A stretch of DNA of 55,469 nt from VFZN01 sp050249615 (GTDB lineage: Bacteria; Acidobacteriota; Vicinamibacteria; Vicinamibacterales; UBA2999). Below the pieces are notes generated by a model, which saw nothing but the letters and a program-made list of their open reading frames with translations, was not told where the DNA came from and ran no database searches. Every line of letters starts with the position of its first letter. The first letter of the stretch is position 1. The DNA lies in the NCBI GenBank assembly GCA_050249615.1, contig JBFWQE010000018.1, positions 1 to 55,469 on the forward strand. The letters are read 5' to 3'. Below, piece after piece: positions 1 to 9,300 of this stretch. The translations under genes and the position numbers were made by a program.

Positions 1-1745
1 CCGGGCCTGAGGATCACGTACGCGGGCAGACCCACCGCCCTGAACCGCTTCATCACGTCCACCGCGGGCGGCTCGTCGGGTTGCTCGGCCTGGAACTTGA
101 TCTTGACGTAGCCATCCAGCGCCTGCTTCACCGACGGGTCCACCAGCGTCGTCTTGTCCATCGTCAGGCAGTTCTTGCACCACGTGGCCCACATGTCGAC
201 GAGCACCGGCTTGCCCTCGCGCTCCGCCTGCGCCAGGCCCGAGGCGAGTGAGGCGTGCCAGCCTTCCTTCAGCATCTCCTCCACGCTCGACGCGACGGCG
301 CCTTCGTCCACCCAGCGGTTGGCGAAGAGGCCGTACGCGAGATAACCGTAATAGACCGCGGTGCCGAGGATGAGCACGCCGAACGCCTGCTTCACCCGCA
401 CCATCCACGGGCCCGGCTTCGGCAACGACGCAAGTCCAGCGCCCGCGATGGGCCACGGAATGGCCATGCCGATGCCGAGGAAGAACGGCAGCGCCAGCGC
501 GATGGTCGTGCCCGTCGCGTAGAGATTGCTCGAGAAGAGCACCACCTGGATGACCACCGGCGCCACGCACGCGCCCGCCAGCAGCGCCGCCACCGCGCCC
601 ATCGTGAACGCCAGCAGGAAGGTGCCGCGGCCGGCGCCCGCGCCGATGTTGCCCGAGAAGCGCGAGAAGTCGATCTCGAAGACGTCGAACATCGCCAGCG
701 CGAGCGCCACGAACAGCACCGCGATGCCGAGGTTGAACCACGGCGAGGCGTTGATGGTGCCGAACGTGCTCGCCGTGAGCACGACGATGAGCCCCAGCGC
801 GCCGTAGACGACGGCCATGGCGCCGCCGTAGGTGAGGCCGAGGAGGAACCCGCGCTTGCGCGACGACGCCTGCGCGCCGGCGCCGATGATGGCGAGGTTG
901 ATGGGGATCATCGGCAGCACGCACGGCGTCAGGTTGAGCGCCAGCCCTCCGAGCAGCACGATGAGCAGGATGGCCAGCGGCCCCCGCCCCTCGAGGAGCC
1001 CCTTCTCGGTGACCCCGGATTCGGCGTTGCGGATGAACGTGAGGAAGTCATCGGCGCCGAGATAGCCGCCCGTGCTCGACACCACCGTGAACTTGTCGAG
1101 CTGTGCGATCCCGTCGTCCGGGCCGCCGGCCGCCGGCGCGGCGAGCGCGGCAGCCGCGGGTGCGGCCTGCCCGGGCTTCTCGCCGGTGCCGAACGCGATC
1201 GTGTCCAGCACGTCCGCGTGCTGCGGCGTGACCGCGGCGCCCGCCGCCACGGCATTGAGCGTCCACTCGAACGCGGCGGTGCTGGGCGCGTAGCACATCT
1301 TGTCGTCGCACGCCTGGTAGCGCAGGCGCGCGGGGACGACGACTTCACCGGGCGGCAACGCGGCGGGCAGGCTGAATCGCACGCCGATCGTGAACTCCCG
1401 ATCGAAGACCAGGAGCGGCTCATCGAGGCCTTCCTGCTTGAAGTCCGTCGCGACCGGGAACACCAACTCTTCCACCTGGACGCCCGCGGGCGCCTCGACG
1501 GTCAGCTCGGTCGGGATGAGCGAGGGATCGCGCGGCTTGTTCGACTGGACATGGAAGCTCTCGGGGAGCGCCACCTTGATGGCGGCACGCACCGTCGTCC
1601 CCGCCCGCACACCGTCGCTTTCGACGATTGGCGTGATCTCCGCGGGAATCCTTCGAAGCTGGGCCGTAGCCGCGCCAGCCGTGGCCAACAGCAATACCGC
1701 CGTCAGGAACGCACGAGCCGGGGCGCTGGGTGAGGGAGTGGGCAT
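1..1745 (-). CDS. dsbD: Thiol:disulfide interchange protein DsbD (C-terminus cut by window edge)
   Basis: DsbD carries reducing power from cytoplasmic thioredoxin across the inner membrane to periplasmic thiol proteins and cytochrome c maturation. The reading frame is open from an ATG to the window edge (about 581 codons). It starts with a signal peptide (LTAVLLLATAGAATA) followed by a DsbD-alpha-type periplasmic domain, which contains a YQACDDKMCYAP segment matching the N-terminal redox-Cys region. A multi-pass membrane domain follows, with the two hallmark cysteines in TPCVLPMIPI and GACVAPVV. A periplasmic thioredoxin domain carries WATWCKNC (CxxC). Only the last part of the thioredoxin domain is missing. 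The order alpha, transmembrane, thioredoxin is that of full-length DsbD. Upstream lies a 10-bp repeat array and then the LOG gene, also on the minus strand, so the repeat separates the two. Family assignment is firm; the partner proteins are not in the window. Confidence 0.93.
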   Translation of the reverse strand, partial: MPTPSPSAPARAFLTAVLLLATAGAATAQLRRIPAEITPIVESDGVRAGTTVRAAIKVALPESFHVQSNKPRDPSLIPTELTVEAPAGVQVEELVFPVATDFKQEGLDEPLLVFDREFTIGVRFSLPAALPPGEVVVPARLRYQACDDKMCYAPSTAAFEWTLNAVAAGAAVTPQHADVLDTIAFGTGEKPGQAAPAAAALAAPAAGGPDDGIAQLDKFTVVSSTGGYLGADDFLTFIRNAESGVTEKGLLEGRGPLAILLIVLLGGLALNLTPCVLPMIPINLAIIGAGAQASSRKRGFLLGLTYGGAMAVVYGALGLIVVLTASTFGTINASPWFNLGIAVLFVALALAMFDVFEIDFSRFSGNIGAGAGRGTFLLAFTMGAVAALLAGACVAPVVIQVVLFSSNLYATGTTIALALPFFLGIGMAIPWPIAGAGLASLPKPGPWMVRVKQAFGVLILGTAVYYGYLAYGLFANRWVDEGAVASSVEEMLKEGWHASLASGLAQAEREGKPVLVDMWATWCKNCLTMDKTTLVDPSVKQALDGYVKIKFQAEQPDEPPAVDVMKRFRAVGLPAYVILRP

Positions 1746-1765
1746 CGCTCTCTTAGATGTTAGAT

Positions 1766-1825
1766 CGGGTGCGAGCGGGTGCGGGCGGGTGCGAACGGGT
1801 GCGGACGGGTGCGGGCGGGTGCGCG
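1766..1825. repeat. Period-10 repeat array, family A copy 1 (CGGGTGCGNN x6)
   Basis: Six exact-length 10-bp units of the form CGGGTGCG plus two variable bases (AG, GG, AA, GA, GG, CG) lie just upstream of the dsbD start. The same unit recurs at six other places in this window. The 100 bases beyond it, up to the LOG stop codon, are GC-rich with small GCG/CGC inverted repeats and no gene. Confidence 0.9.
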
Positions 1826-1929
1826 ACAGCGTTGCGCTTCGGGTGGGCCTCGCCGCTTCGCGCGGCTCGGTGGGCTCTCGGTGGAATCCGCACGCACCCG
1901 GCGTGCCCACCGCGCGGCAGCGCGGCCCC

Positions 1930-2511
1930 TCAGGTCTCATCGGGACGAATCCACTTCGGCACCTCGGGTAGCGTCACCGCCTGCAGGGCGTCGAGCAGGC
2001 GGGCGGGCTCGGACTCCACCAGCAGCACCGCCCGGTGCTGCGGGCGGATGAACTTTTCGGCCACCGCGTGGTCGATGAACCCCACGACCGGATCGAAGAA
2101 CCCGGCCACGTTCAGCAGGCCGCAGGGCTTCTTGTGCAACCCCAGCTGGGTCCACGTGATGGCCTCGAACAGCTCCTCGTAGGTGCCGAATCCGCCCGGC
2201 ATGGCGACGAACGCATCGGCCAGGTCGGCCATCATCGCCTTGCGCTCGTGCATGGACGCGACGACGTGCAGCGTCGTCAGGCGCTGGTGCGCGATCTCGC
2301 GCGCGGCCAGCGCATGAGGGATGACGCCAATCGCCTCGCCTCCGGCCTCGAGCACGGCGTCGGCGATAACGCCCATCAGGCCTACGTGCCCGCCGCCGTA
2401 GACCAGCCCCATCCCGCGGGCGACGAGCTCGCGGCCCATCGCCCGCGCAGCCTCGGCATAGGCGGGATTCGAGCCGGCGGAAGATCCACAAAACACGCAG
2501 ATGCGGCGCAT
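1930..2511 (-). CDS. LOG-family (TIGR00730) nucleotide phosphoribohydrolase
   Basis: A 193-residue Rossmann-fold protein. The family cleaves the N-glycosidic bond of nucleoside 5'-monophosphates (cytokinin riboside monophosphates in plants and some bacteria, AMP or other NMPs in many bacteria). The N-terminus CVFCGSSAG begins the first nucleotide-binding strand, and GGGHVGLMGVIADA is the glycine-rich phosphate loop. The diagnostic motif PGGFGTYEELFE is at about residues 105-116, with upstream E and R in MHERKAMM. Length is typical for the family. It sits alone between two repeat arrays. The Shine-Dalgarno sequence is weak (GGAGAT-like), but the ATG directly precedes the conserved first strand. 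The substrate cannot be read from the sequence, so a cytokinin role is not implied. Confidence 0.93.
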   Translation of the reverse strand: MRRICVFCGSSAGSNPAYAEAARAMGRELVARGMGLVYGGGHVGLMGVIADAVLEAGGEAIGVIPHALAAREIAHQRLTTLHVVASMHERKAMMADLADAFVAMPGGFGTYEELFEAITWTQLGLHKKPCGLLNVAGFFDPVVGFIDHAVAEKFIRPQHRAVLLVESEPARLLDALQAVTLPEVPKWIRPDET

Positions 2512-2523
2512 AGGGAGATCCTA

Positions 2524-2597
2524 GTCTTGGGGCGTGGGGCGTGGGGCTTGGGGGCTCGAGGGCTTGAGGTCTTGAGGTCTTGGGGTCTTGGGGTCTG
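2524..2597. repeat. Short-period array, family B copy 1 (CTTGGGG/CTTGAGG)
   Basis: Degenerate tandem units of 7-9 bp (CTTGGGG, GTGGGGC, CTTGAGGT) fill the gap between the LOG start and the stop codon of the AddA-like gene. The same unit family reappears on both sides of the amidohydrolase pair. Confidence 0.85.
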
Positions 2598-2608
2598 CCG
2601 GGGTTCGT

Positions 2609-5600
2609 TCACACGCGCAGCAGCACGCCGCGGGCGGGGAGGCCCGTCGCGCGCGCGAGGGCCTCGCAGTAGAGCGCCACCTGCCGGCGATAGGTCTCGT
2701 CTGTCGCCATGACCACGTCGGTCTTGAAGTCGATCACCACCCAGCCGTCCACGGTCTCGTAGGCGAGGTCGCATTGGCCGTCCACCAACACAGGTGCGGG
2801 GCGCAGGGGTGCGGCAGGCGCGAACGGGTGCGGGCGGGTGCGATCGGGTGCGGCAGGTGCGGGCGGGTGCGGGCGGGTGCGATCGGGTGCGGCAGGTGCG
2901 GACAGGTGCGGGCTGGTGCGGGCCGGTGCGGAAGGACCTGTCACGCTGAAGCTCGCCTCGGAGCCCCCGGCGAGCGACGACGGGCTCGTCGCGCCGAAGC
3001 TCGGCGGGGAGATCACGGCGAGCGAAGGCGGAACCACGATCGACAGCGGCACCTCGCGCCACACGCGGCGGCCGGCGGCACGGGCCTCACGCGCTCCGGC
3101 CAGCCTCGGATGCGCGAGCACGCGGTGAACGGTGACGGCAGCCACGCCTCGCTCCTCGTCCGTCGCGCCCAGCAGCTTCGCGTGCAGCTCGGCCAGGGAA
3201 CGAACCTCGCCAACGCCCGCGTCCAGCGGTACAGCGGCCAGCATCGCGTGCACGAGCGTGCCGAAGCGGCGGCCCGAGGGCCGTGCCTCGATCACCGCGG
3301 CGTCCTCCACCACGACCGCATCCGCCGCTTCATCGGCGACGCCCGCGGCAGCCGCCTGCGCGGCGTACTCGGTGGCCGTCTGCACGAGCAGCGACGGTGT
3401 GGCCCCCGCCTGCCGGGTACCCTCGCGCCGGGTCGCCCACGCCTCGAACGCCGCGCGGTCCGCCGCGACGAGCTCCGGCGCGGCGTCCCTGGTGATCAGA
3501 TCCTCGCGCCGCAACCCACGCCCGTCGTCTGCCACCTGCTCGAGCACGAGCGGATCCCACCAGGCCACCGTGTACTCCTCGCCCGACCCGGGGTCGCGCA
3601 GCCGGTACGCGCCCGGCCTCACCGTGGACGCGTCGGGCTGCTGCCCGTCGGGGCGCACGAGGACGGTGTCCTTGCCCTTGAATGCCGGCACGCCCTGCGC
3701 GGTGCCCGGATCCTGGCGCACGTCGACCGGTGGATACAGCGCGCGATTGAGCGGGCGCAGCCAGCCCCTGTCGTACGGGCCATCGCCCACGGCGGGCACG
3801 ACCAGCAGGTCGCGCGCGCGGGTGGCGGCCACGTAGGCCAGCCGCACGCCCTCGGCGGCGTCGCGGGCGGCCTCCTCGGCGTTGTGCTCGATGAGATCGA
3901 GCGGCGCCCACCCGCCGATGCGAATCGCGCAGAGGTTCCGCGACGAGTCCAGGTGGCGCGACGCCTCGTCCAGGCTCAGCTTGCACCCGATGTCGGCAAG
4001 GATCACCACCGGAAACTCCAGCCCCTTCGCCTTGTGAACCGTCATCAGGCGCACGCCCTCGCTGCCCTCTTCCAGGATCGGCGCCTCGGGCGCCTCGGTG
4101 GAGCCGGCCGCGTCGCGCAGCAGGTCCACGAAGCCGCGGAACGACAATCCGCCTTCGGCCTCGTAGCGCCGCGCGAGATCCGGGATGTGCAGCACGTTGG
4201 CGAGCACCTGCTCGCCGCCGCGCCACAGGATGAAGCCCGCGTGCGCGCGCGTGGCGGCGATGAGCCGCCCGATGGTGTCGGCCACGGGACGGTAGTTGCG
4301 CGAGGCATGCAGCTCGCGCAGCGTCTCGAGCGCCCGCGCCACGGGCTGCAGCCGATCGGGCAGGTCCTTCGGCACGCGATACGGATGGAAGCCGCCGGCG
4401 ATGGCGTGGTACTCGAGCAGCTCCTCCTCACCCACCGCGAACAGCGGTCCGCGAACCGTGGCGTAGACCGACAGCTCGTCCTCCGGCCATTCAATCGCGG
4501 TGAGCGCCGTGCGCAGGGCGTCCACTTCCTCGCGCTCGTGGAAGGTCTTGCCGCCGACGAGCAGGTGAGGCACCCCGCGGGACTCGAGCGCCTCGACGTA
4601 GTCGCGCGTCACGTCATCGCCGAAGTGCAGGAAGCGGCGGAAGAGGAGGCAGATGTCCCGTGGCGCGATGGGGCGCCGGATGCGCACGGATCCGTTCGCG
4701 GGATCGGGCACCTCCACCGTCCAGGCGCACTCGGGCGACACCAGCCAGCGGACGAACTCGCCGATGGCGCGCGGCTGGCATTCGGCCAGCGCCCCCTGCG
4801 TCACGTCGCGCCGGCCGTACGGCGCCGACATGGGCAGGGCCACGATGGCCGGCTGGTCCGGATGGTCGTTCCGGTGCGCCCTGAGCGGCACGTACTGCGC
4901 CTGGCGCGTGGCGGCATCACCGGTCATCTCGGGCCGGAACGCCGCGTTCACGAAGTGCTGGATCGCGGGCACGGCACGGAAGGACGTCTGCAGGGTGACC
5001 TGGATCGCGCCCTCCACCGACAGGCCCTCCGCGATGCGCGAGTACGCACCCACGTCGGCGCGCCGAAAACGGTAGATGGACTGCTTCGGATCGCCGACGA
5101 TGAACAGCGCGCCCGGCCGCGTGCGCCGGCCGCTGGCGTCGGCCTCGCCGGCCAGCAGCAGGAGCAGTTCGGCCTGCAGCGGGTCCGTGTCCTGGAACTC
5201 GTCGACCAGGAGCACGCGAAAACGACGCCGGAACGCCGCGCGCACCTCTTCGTTGTCGCGGACGAGGTCGCGCGCCTTGATCAGCAGGTCGAGGAAGTCG
5301 AGCGCCCCTGCCTTCAGCTTCCGGGCCTCGTACTGCGCCAGGCAGTCGCGCATCTCCTCGCGCAGCAGCGCCGCCAGGTCCGCGTTGGCGTCCGCGCGGA
5401 ACCGGGCCAGCCCGTCGAGCAGGCGGGCGTGCGCGTCGAGCGCCGCCTGCCGGCTGACACCCTGCGCGAACGCGGCGCCCGATCCCTTGCGCGGCCTCGC
5501 GAAGTTCCGATCCTCCGCGAGCGTCACGAGCGCGGCCTCCCAGGCGTCCAGTTCCTCGTGGCCGATCTCGCGCACCCGTTCGATCTCGGCGCTGGCGCGG

Positions 5601-6316
5601 CGCGCCGGCAGCGTATCCACCGAGAAGTTGTCGCCCCGCTTGAGCGGCCGGCCCGTCATCCGCGCGAAGTCGCGCAGCTCGTCCACCAGCGCGACGAGGG
5701 TCGCACGCCGATCCCAGGCGGGCTTTGTCCAGGGGGCGTCGTGATCGCGCCACTCGGCCAGGTCCCACGCCGCGCGCCGCAGGCGATCGATGGGCCCGCT
5801 CTCCTCGTCGTCCGGGCTCCAGCGCGTGGGCCGCCGGAGCGATCGACGCACGCCCTCCCCGGGATCAGCCAGCTGCGCGTGCAGCCAGCCGTCGAACGCC
5901 TCGTCGAAGAGCTGTGCCGCCTGCGTCTCGGTGAGCACGGCGAACGCGGGATCCACCCGCGACTCAACGGGGCGCTCCCGCAGCAGGTCGGCGCAGAACC
6001 CGTGGATGGTGCTGACGTGCGCTTCCTCGAAGTCGTACACCGCCTGGGCCAGCCGCGCCGCGTGCGGCGTGCCGGCGGCGTGGCGTCCTCGCGCGCGCTC
6101 CAGCTCCTCGCGCAGGCGCAGCTTCAGCTCACCCGCAGCCTTCTCGCTGAACGTCACCGCCACGATCTGGTCGATGGTGGCTACGTCCTGCTCGAGAAGG
6201 CGGACGATGCGGCCCACCAGCTCGGTCGTCTTGCCGGTGCCCGCGGCGGCTTCGACGACCAGCGTCCGGCCGAGATCGTTCGCGATGGCGTCGCGATTCT
6301 CGGGCGGCGGGCTCAC
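2609..6316 (-). CDS. addA: AddA-like UvrD/RecB-family helicase-nuclease
   Basis: Predicted helicase and nuclease subunit of an AddAB-type double-strand-break end-resection complex (1235 residues). The GTG start overlaps the upstream gene's TGA as GTGA. Walker A is AAAGTGKTTEL near residue 25. Further SF1A motifs are LLVDEFQDTDP, VGDPKQSIYRFR, LMTVHKAKGLEFP and YVAATRARDLL. The C-terminal nuclease has RFGTLVHAML, then VDGQCDLAYE, VVIDFKTD and YRRQVALYCEAL, matching the RecB nuclease pattern of His, Asp, Asp-x-Lys and QxxxY. A Pro/Arg/His-rich stretch of about 45 residues, encoded by a 10-bp repeat, sits between the VWREVPL strand and the VDGQCDL motif. The pairing with the upstream nuclease gene supports AddAB rather than a lone UvrD. 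Bacterial naming (AddA or RecB-like) varies by phylum. Confidence 0.9.
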   Translation of the reverse strand: MSPPPENRDAIANDLGRTLVVEAAAGTGKTTELVGRIVRLLEQDVATIDQIVAVTFSEKAAGELKLRLREELERARGRHAAGTPHAARLAQAVYDFEEAHVSTIHGFCADLLRERPVESRVDPAFAVLTETQAAQLFDEAFDGWLHAQLADPGEGVRRSLRRPTRWSPDDEESGPIDRLRRAAWDLAEWRDHDAPWTKPAWDRRATLVALVDELRDFARMTGRPLKRGDNFSVDTLPARRASAEIERVREIGHEELDAWEAALVTLAEDRNFARPRKGSGAAFAQGVSRQAALDAHARLLDGLARFRADANADLAALLREEMRDCLAQYEARKLKAGALDFLDLLIKARDLVRDNEEVRAAFRRRFRVLLVDEFQDTDPLQAELLLLLAGEADASGRRTRPGALFIVGDPKQSIYRFRRADVGAYSRIAEGLSVEGAIQVTLQTSFRAVPAIQHFVNAAFRPEMTGDAATRQAQYVPLRAHRNDHPDQPAIVALPMSAPYGRRDVTQGALAECQPRAIGEFVRWLVSPECAWTVEVPDPANGSVRIRRPIAPRDICLLFRRFLHFGDDVTRDYVEALESRGVPHLLVGGKTFHEREEVDALRTALTAIEWPEDELSVYATVRGPLFAVGEEELLEYHAIAGGFHPYRVPKDLPDRLQPVARALETLRELHASRNYRPVADTIGRLIAATRAHAGFILWRGGEQVLANVLHIPDLARRYEAEGGLSFRGFVDLLRDAAGSTEAPEAPILEEGSEGVRLMTVHKAKGLEFPVVILADIGCKLSLDEASRHLDSSRNLCAIRIGGWAPLDLIEHNAEEAARDAAEGVRLAYVAATRARDLLVVPAVGDGPYDRGWLRPLNRALYPPVDVRQDPGTAQGVPAFKGKDTVLVRPDGQQPDASTVRPGAYRLRDPGSGEEYTVAWWDPLVLEQVADDGRGLRREDLITRDAAPELVAADRAAFEAWATRREGTRQAGATPSLLVQTATEYAAQAAAAGVADEAADAVVVEDAAVIEARPSGRRFGTLVHAMLAAVPLDAGVGEVRSLAELHAKLLGATDEERGVAAVTVHRVLAHPRLAGAREARAAGRRVWREVPLSIVVPPSLAVISPPSFGATSPSSLAGGSEASFSVTGPSAPARTSPHLSAPAAPDRTRPHPPAPAAPDRTRPHPFAPAAPLRPAPVLVDGQCDLAYETVDGWVVIDFKTDVVMATDETYRRQVALYCEALARATGLPARGVLLRV
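2791..2934. repeat. Period-10 repeat array, family A copy 2, inside addA
   Basis: About fourteen 10-bp units (GGGTGCGGGC, GGGTGCGATC, GGTGCGGCAG and variants) lie within the coding region. Read on the minus strand they stay open and encode repeats such as APAAPDRTRPHP (10 residues per three units). The insert falls in the nuclease domain between two conserved motifs. Confidence 0.9.
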
Positions 6317-9300
6317 GGCAGGTCCCTCAGGGCGTCGAGATCCGCGAAGCGCGATGGATCCTTCCGGCGCGTCCGCCGCTCCTCGTCGCGCCCGCAGACC
6401 GCCGTGAAGTCGCACCAGGCGCAGGCCTCGCGGTCGGGCCGCGCGGCCAACAGGCCTTGCTCGATGCCCCGGTCCGTGATCTCCAGCACCTGGAGCGCCG
6501 TCTTCCTGGCCACGTCGAGCAGCGGGATCTCGTGGTGCGTGAAGCCGCCGGCCGCGGTGCAGAACGACAGGCGGCCCGAGTAGACCCTGTTCTCCGGCGA
6601 CATCGCTTCGAGCGCGAGCCCGTAGACGACCGGCTGCAGCACCCGGCCACCGGAGACGATGGTGGTTCCGGGCTCGGTGCGGTTCTTCCCGGTCTTGTGA
6701 TCGGTGACGCGGAGCATCCCGGTCTGGCGGTGGCGCTCCACCATGTCGATGGAGCCGCGGAGCAGGAACCGCCCGTCCACGCGGGCAGGATCGGGCGAGC
6801 TGGCCGGATCGCGGTCGCCGCGGTCCTCGAGCCCGAAGGCCAGCTCGAAGCGCTCCGGGGTCCACTCCGCACCCTCGACAGCCAGGTTCTCGAGCCAGAT
6901 CTTCAGATCGCGGCCCATCGCCGCCATCTCGTCCCGCCACACGCGCTCGATGGCGGGTGCCAGGTCGTCGTATGCGGCCTTCTCGACCTCGGTCATCGAC
7001 CACTCCAGCAGCTTCTGCGCGCGCGGCAGCGTCTCGGGCGAGAGCGGCAGCAGGTGCATGGACTGGAGCTTCCTGAGCGCGTGCGTCTGGATGCGGTGGA
7101 AGAGATCGCCGCGCGTCAGCGGGTCCAGCTTCTGCAGAGGCGCGGGCGCCTCGAGCGGCGCCAGCCGGTAGATGGCGGCCAGCATGAACTGGTACGGGCA
7201 GGCCGCGAAGCGCTGCAGCGCCGTGAGCGAGTAGGGACGCGCGCCCAGCCGGTGGCGCGCGAGGGCGGGCGCCGTGGTTCCGGGCACGCTCCGGACGAGG
7301 CCGTCGGCGGTGTCCCATTGGCGGCGATGCCACCGTATCCAGCGCGCGGTGAGCGACCGCTGCAGCTCGGGGCTGAGCTCGTAGAGGTAGCGCGCACGTC
7401 CCCTGACGGCCAGCGGGTCGCGCGAGGCGAGCAGCGCCCCGATGGTGGAGAGATCGTGCTCGAACGCGTCGATGGCGCGGGAGGCCTCGTCTGGCGCGGG
7501 CCACGCGAGGCGCGCGCCGCCCTCCCGGTAGGCGCGCTCGGCGACACGCGAGGCCGAGGGGATGACGCCCTCGACGGCGCGGACGATGTCGAGGACGTAG
7601 AAGGACGGCACGCGCGGGCGCGATTCGTTCAGCTCCAGGCGCGGATACGAGACGTAGAGCCGCTCGCGCGCAGCGCCGGCCGCCAGCATCAGCTGCAGGC
7701 GCTCGTCGGCGGCCCTCTCCGGCTGGCGCGCCAGCGCCGCGCCCAGCTCCTCGCGCCGATGGTCGAGCAGCAGCGCGTCCTCGCGGATGCGCTGCGGGAA
7801 CATCCGCTCGGCCAGGCCCGGCACGAACACCACCTGAAAAGCGCGGCCGCGGGCCGCGTGCGGCGTGCCGACGAACACGCGGCCGAAGCGGCGGCGCGGC
7901 GGCTCGTGGGTGAGAGTGGACAGGCGCGGCGCCAGCACCTCGCGCACCTCGCGAAGCGTCACCGGCCCGATCGCGGCGAGCGGGGCCAGTTCCTGGAGCA
8001 CGCGCAGCACGCGCGCGGGCTGGGCCAGCACGGTGGGCGCAAGCGTCGTGAGCGCGTGCAGCCAGTCGCCCCAGCGCTGCTCCCCGGGCCACGCAGCCAT
8101 CTCGCCGAGCACGGGCAGCGCGAAGGCCTGCAGCGCGCGCAGCTGGCCGGTGTCGCGCCTGAGGGCGCGGGTGCGCGACGAGTGCGGGTCCTCGGATTCG
8201 ACCTCGCGCAGCCGCGCGGCGTAATCCTGCTCCAACCCCGCCAGCCGGCGTCTCCACCGATCGATGCCGCCAATCACGGCCGCCTCGACGATCAAGTCCT
8301 CCCAGCGCCACGGCGCGCGAAGCGTGCCCGCGACGTCGCGCGGCGTCTCACCGCGGGCCGACTGTGCACGCCGCTCCTCTTCGGGCTGGCTGTCGTCCAC
8401 CCGGTCACGTGCGGGGACGATTGCGTCCACCGATTCGTCCAGCGCGGGCTGCCAGGATCCGACTCCGGACTCCCGGCTCCCGCCGCCCGGCGTGCCTGCA
8501 CCTGCTCGCACCTGCCCGGGCCCGTCCGCACCTGCCGGCACCTGCCCGCACCCGATCGCACCCGCCGCACCCGTGGGAACCTGCCCCAGGGATACGTACT
8601 CCGCGAAGCGGCGGGCCGACAGCCCTTCTTCCGCGCACGCGATCAGGGCAAGCAGCGCACGCCCCGCCGGATCGGGCCGCCGGGTGCCGCGGTGGTACCA
8701 CGCGGGCACGCCGGCACGATCGAGCGCGTGCTCGAGCAGGCTCAGATAGGTCTGGGGCGCCCGCAGCAGCACGGCCATCTCGTCGAAGGGCACGCCGCGC
8801 GCGGCCTCCTCGAGGATGCGGCGGGCCACCTCCACGGCCTCGCGGCCTTCCCCTGGCGCGGAGAAGATCACGACCGAGTCGTCTTCCGTTCCCGCAGGCG
8901 GCGCCTCGGGCGAGAAGAGGAATCGCTGGAGGTGGTGCAGCGCGCTCTCGGCCGTTCCCGTCGCGCCGGCCTGCTGCCCGGCCTTCTTTCGTCTCGCCGC
9001 CGGCTTCGCCCGCCCCGCCGGCGCGGGCTGCCCCGCCGCCGCGGCGGCCATCGAACCGAGCCCCTGCCGCGTCCGCGCATCGCCGTCGGGAATCGTCGCG
9101 AGGAGCGACTGCGCACCGGCAGCCAGCGCCTCGACGAACCGTGCTTCCGCCGCAGACGAGGCGGGCACGTCCAGCAGCAGCACGTGCGCGTCGCGGATCG
9201 ACGAGCCCGGACGGCCCGCGGCCTCGGCCGCGGTGGCGAGCAGCGCCGCGTAGTCCACCGCCCCTGCGCGCTGCCGCTCCGTGTTCACGCGATCGAGGAG

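Noticed and set aside
1766..1825. Family A arrays considered as CRISPR
   Set aside because: The unit is 10 bp with two variable bases; there are no 25-40 bp spacers and no cas genes.
2588..6583. Very long plus-strand open frame (1331 codons) opposite addA
   Set aside because: Arg/His/Gly-rich translation without any domain; a typical third-position-GC shadow of a high-GC gene.
6317..8311. Long minus-strand open extension in front of addA (about 665 codons)
   Set aside because: It is the antisense-phase shadow of addB in the same strand, rich in Arg/Ala/Gly with no domain, while addB itself has clear motifs. The GTG at 6316 starts directly before the conserved AddA N-terminus.
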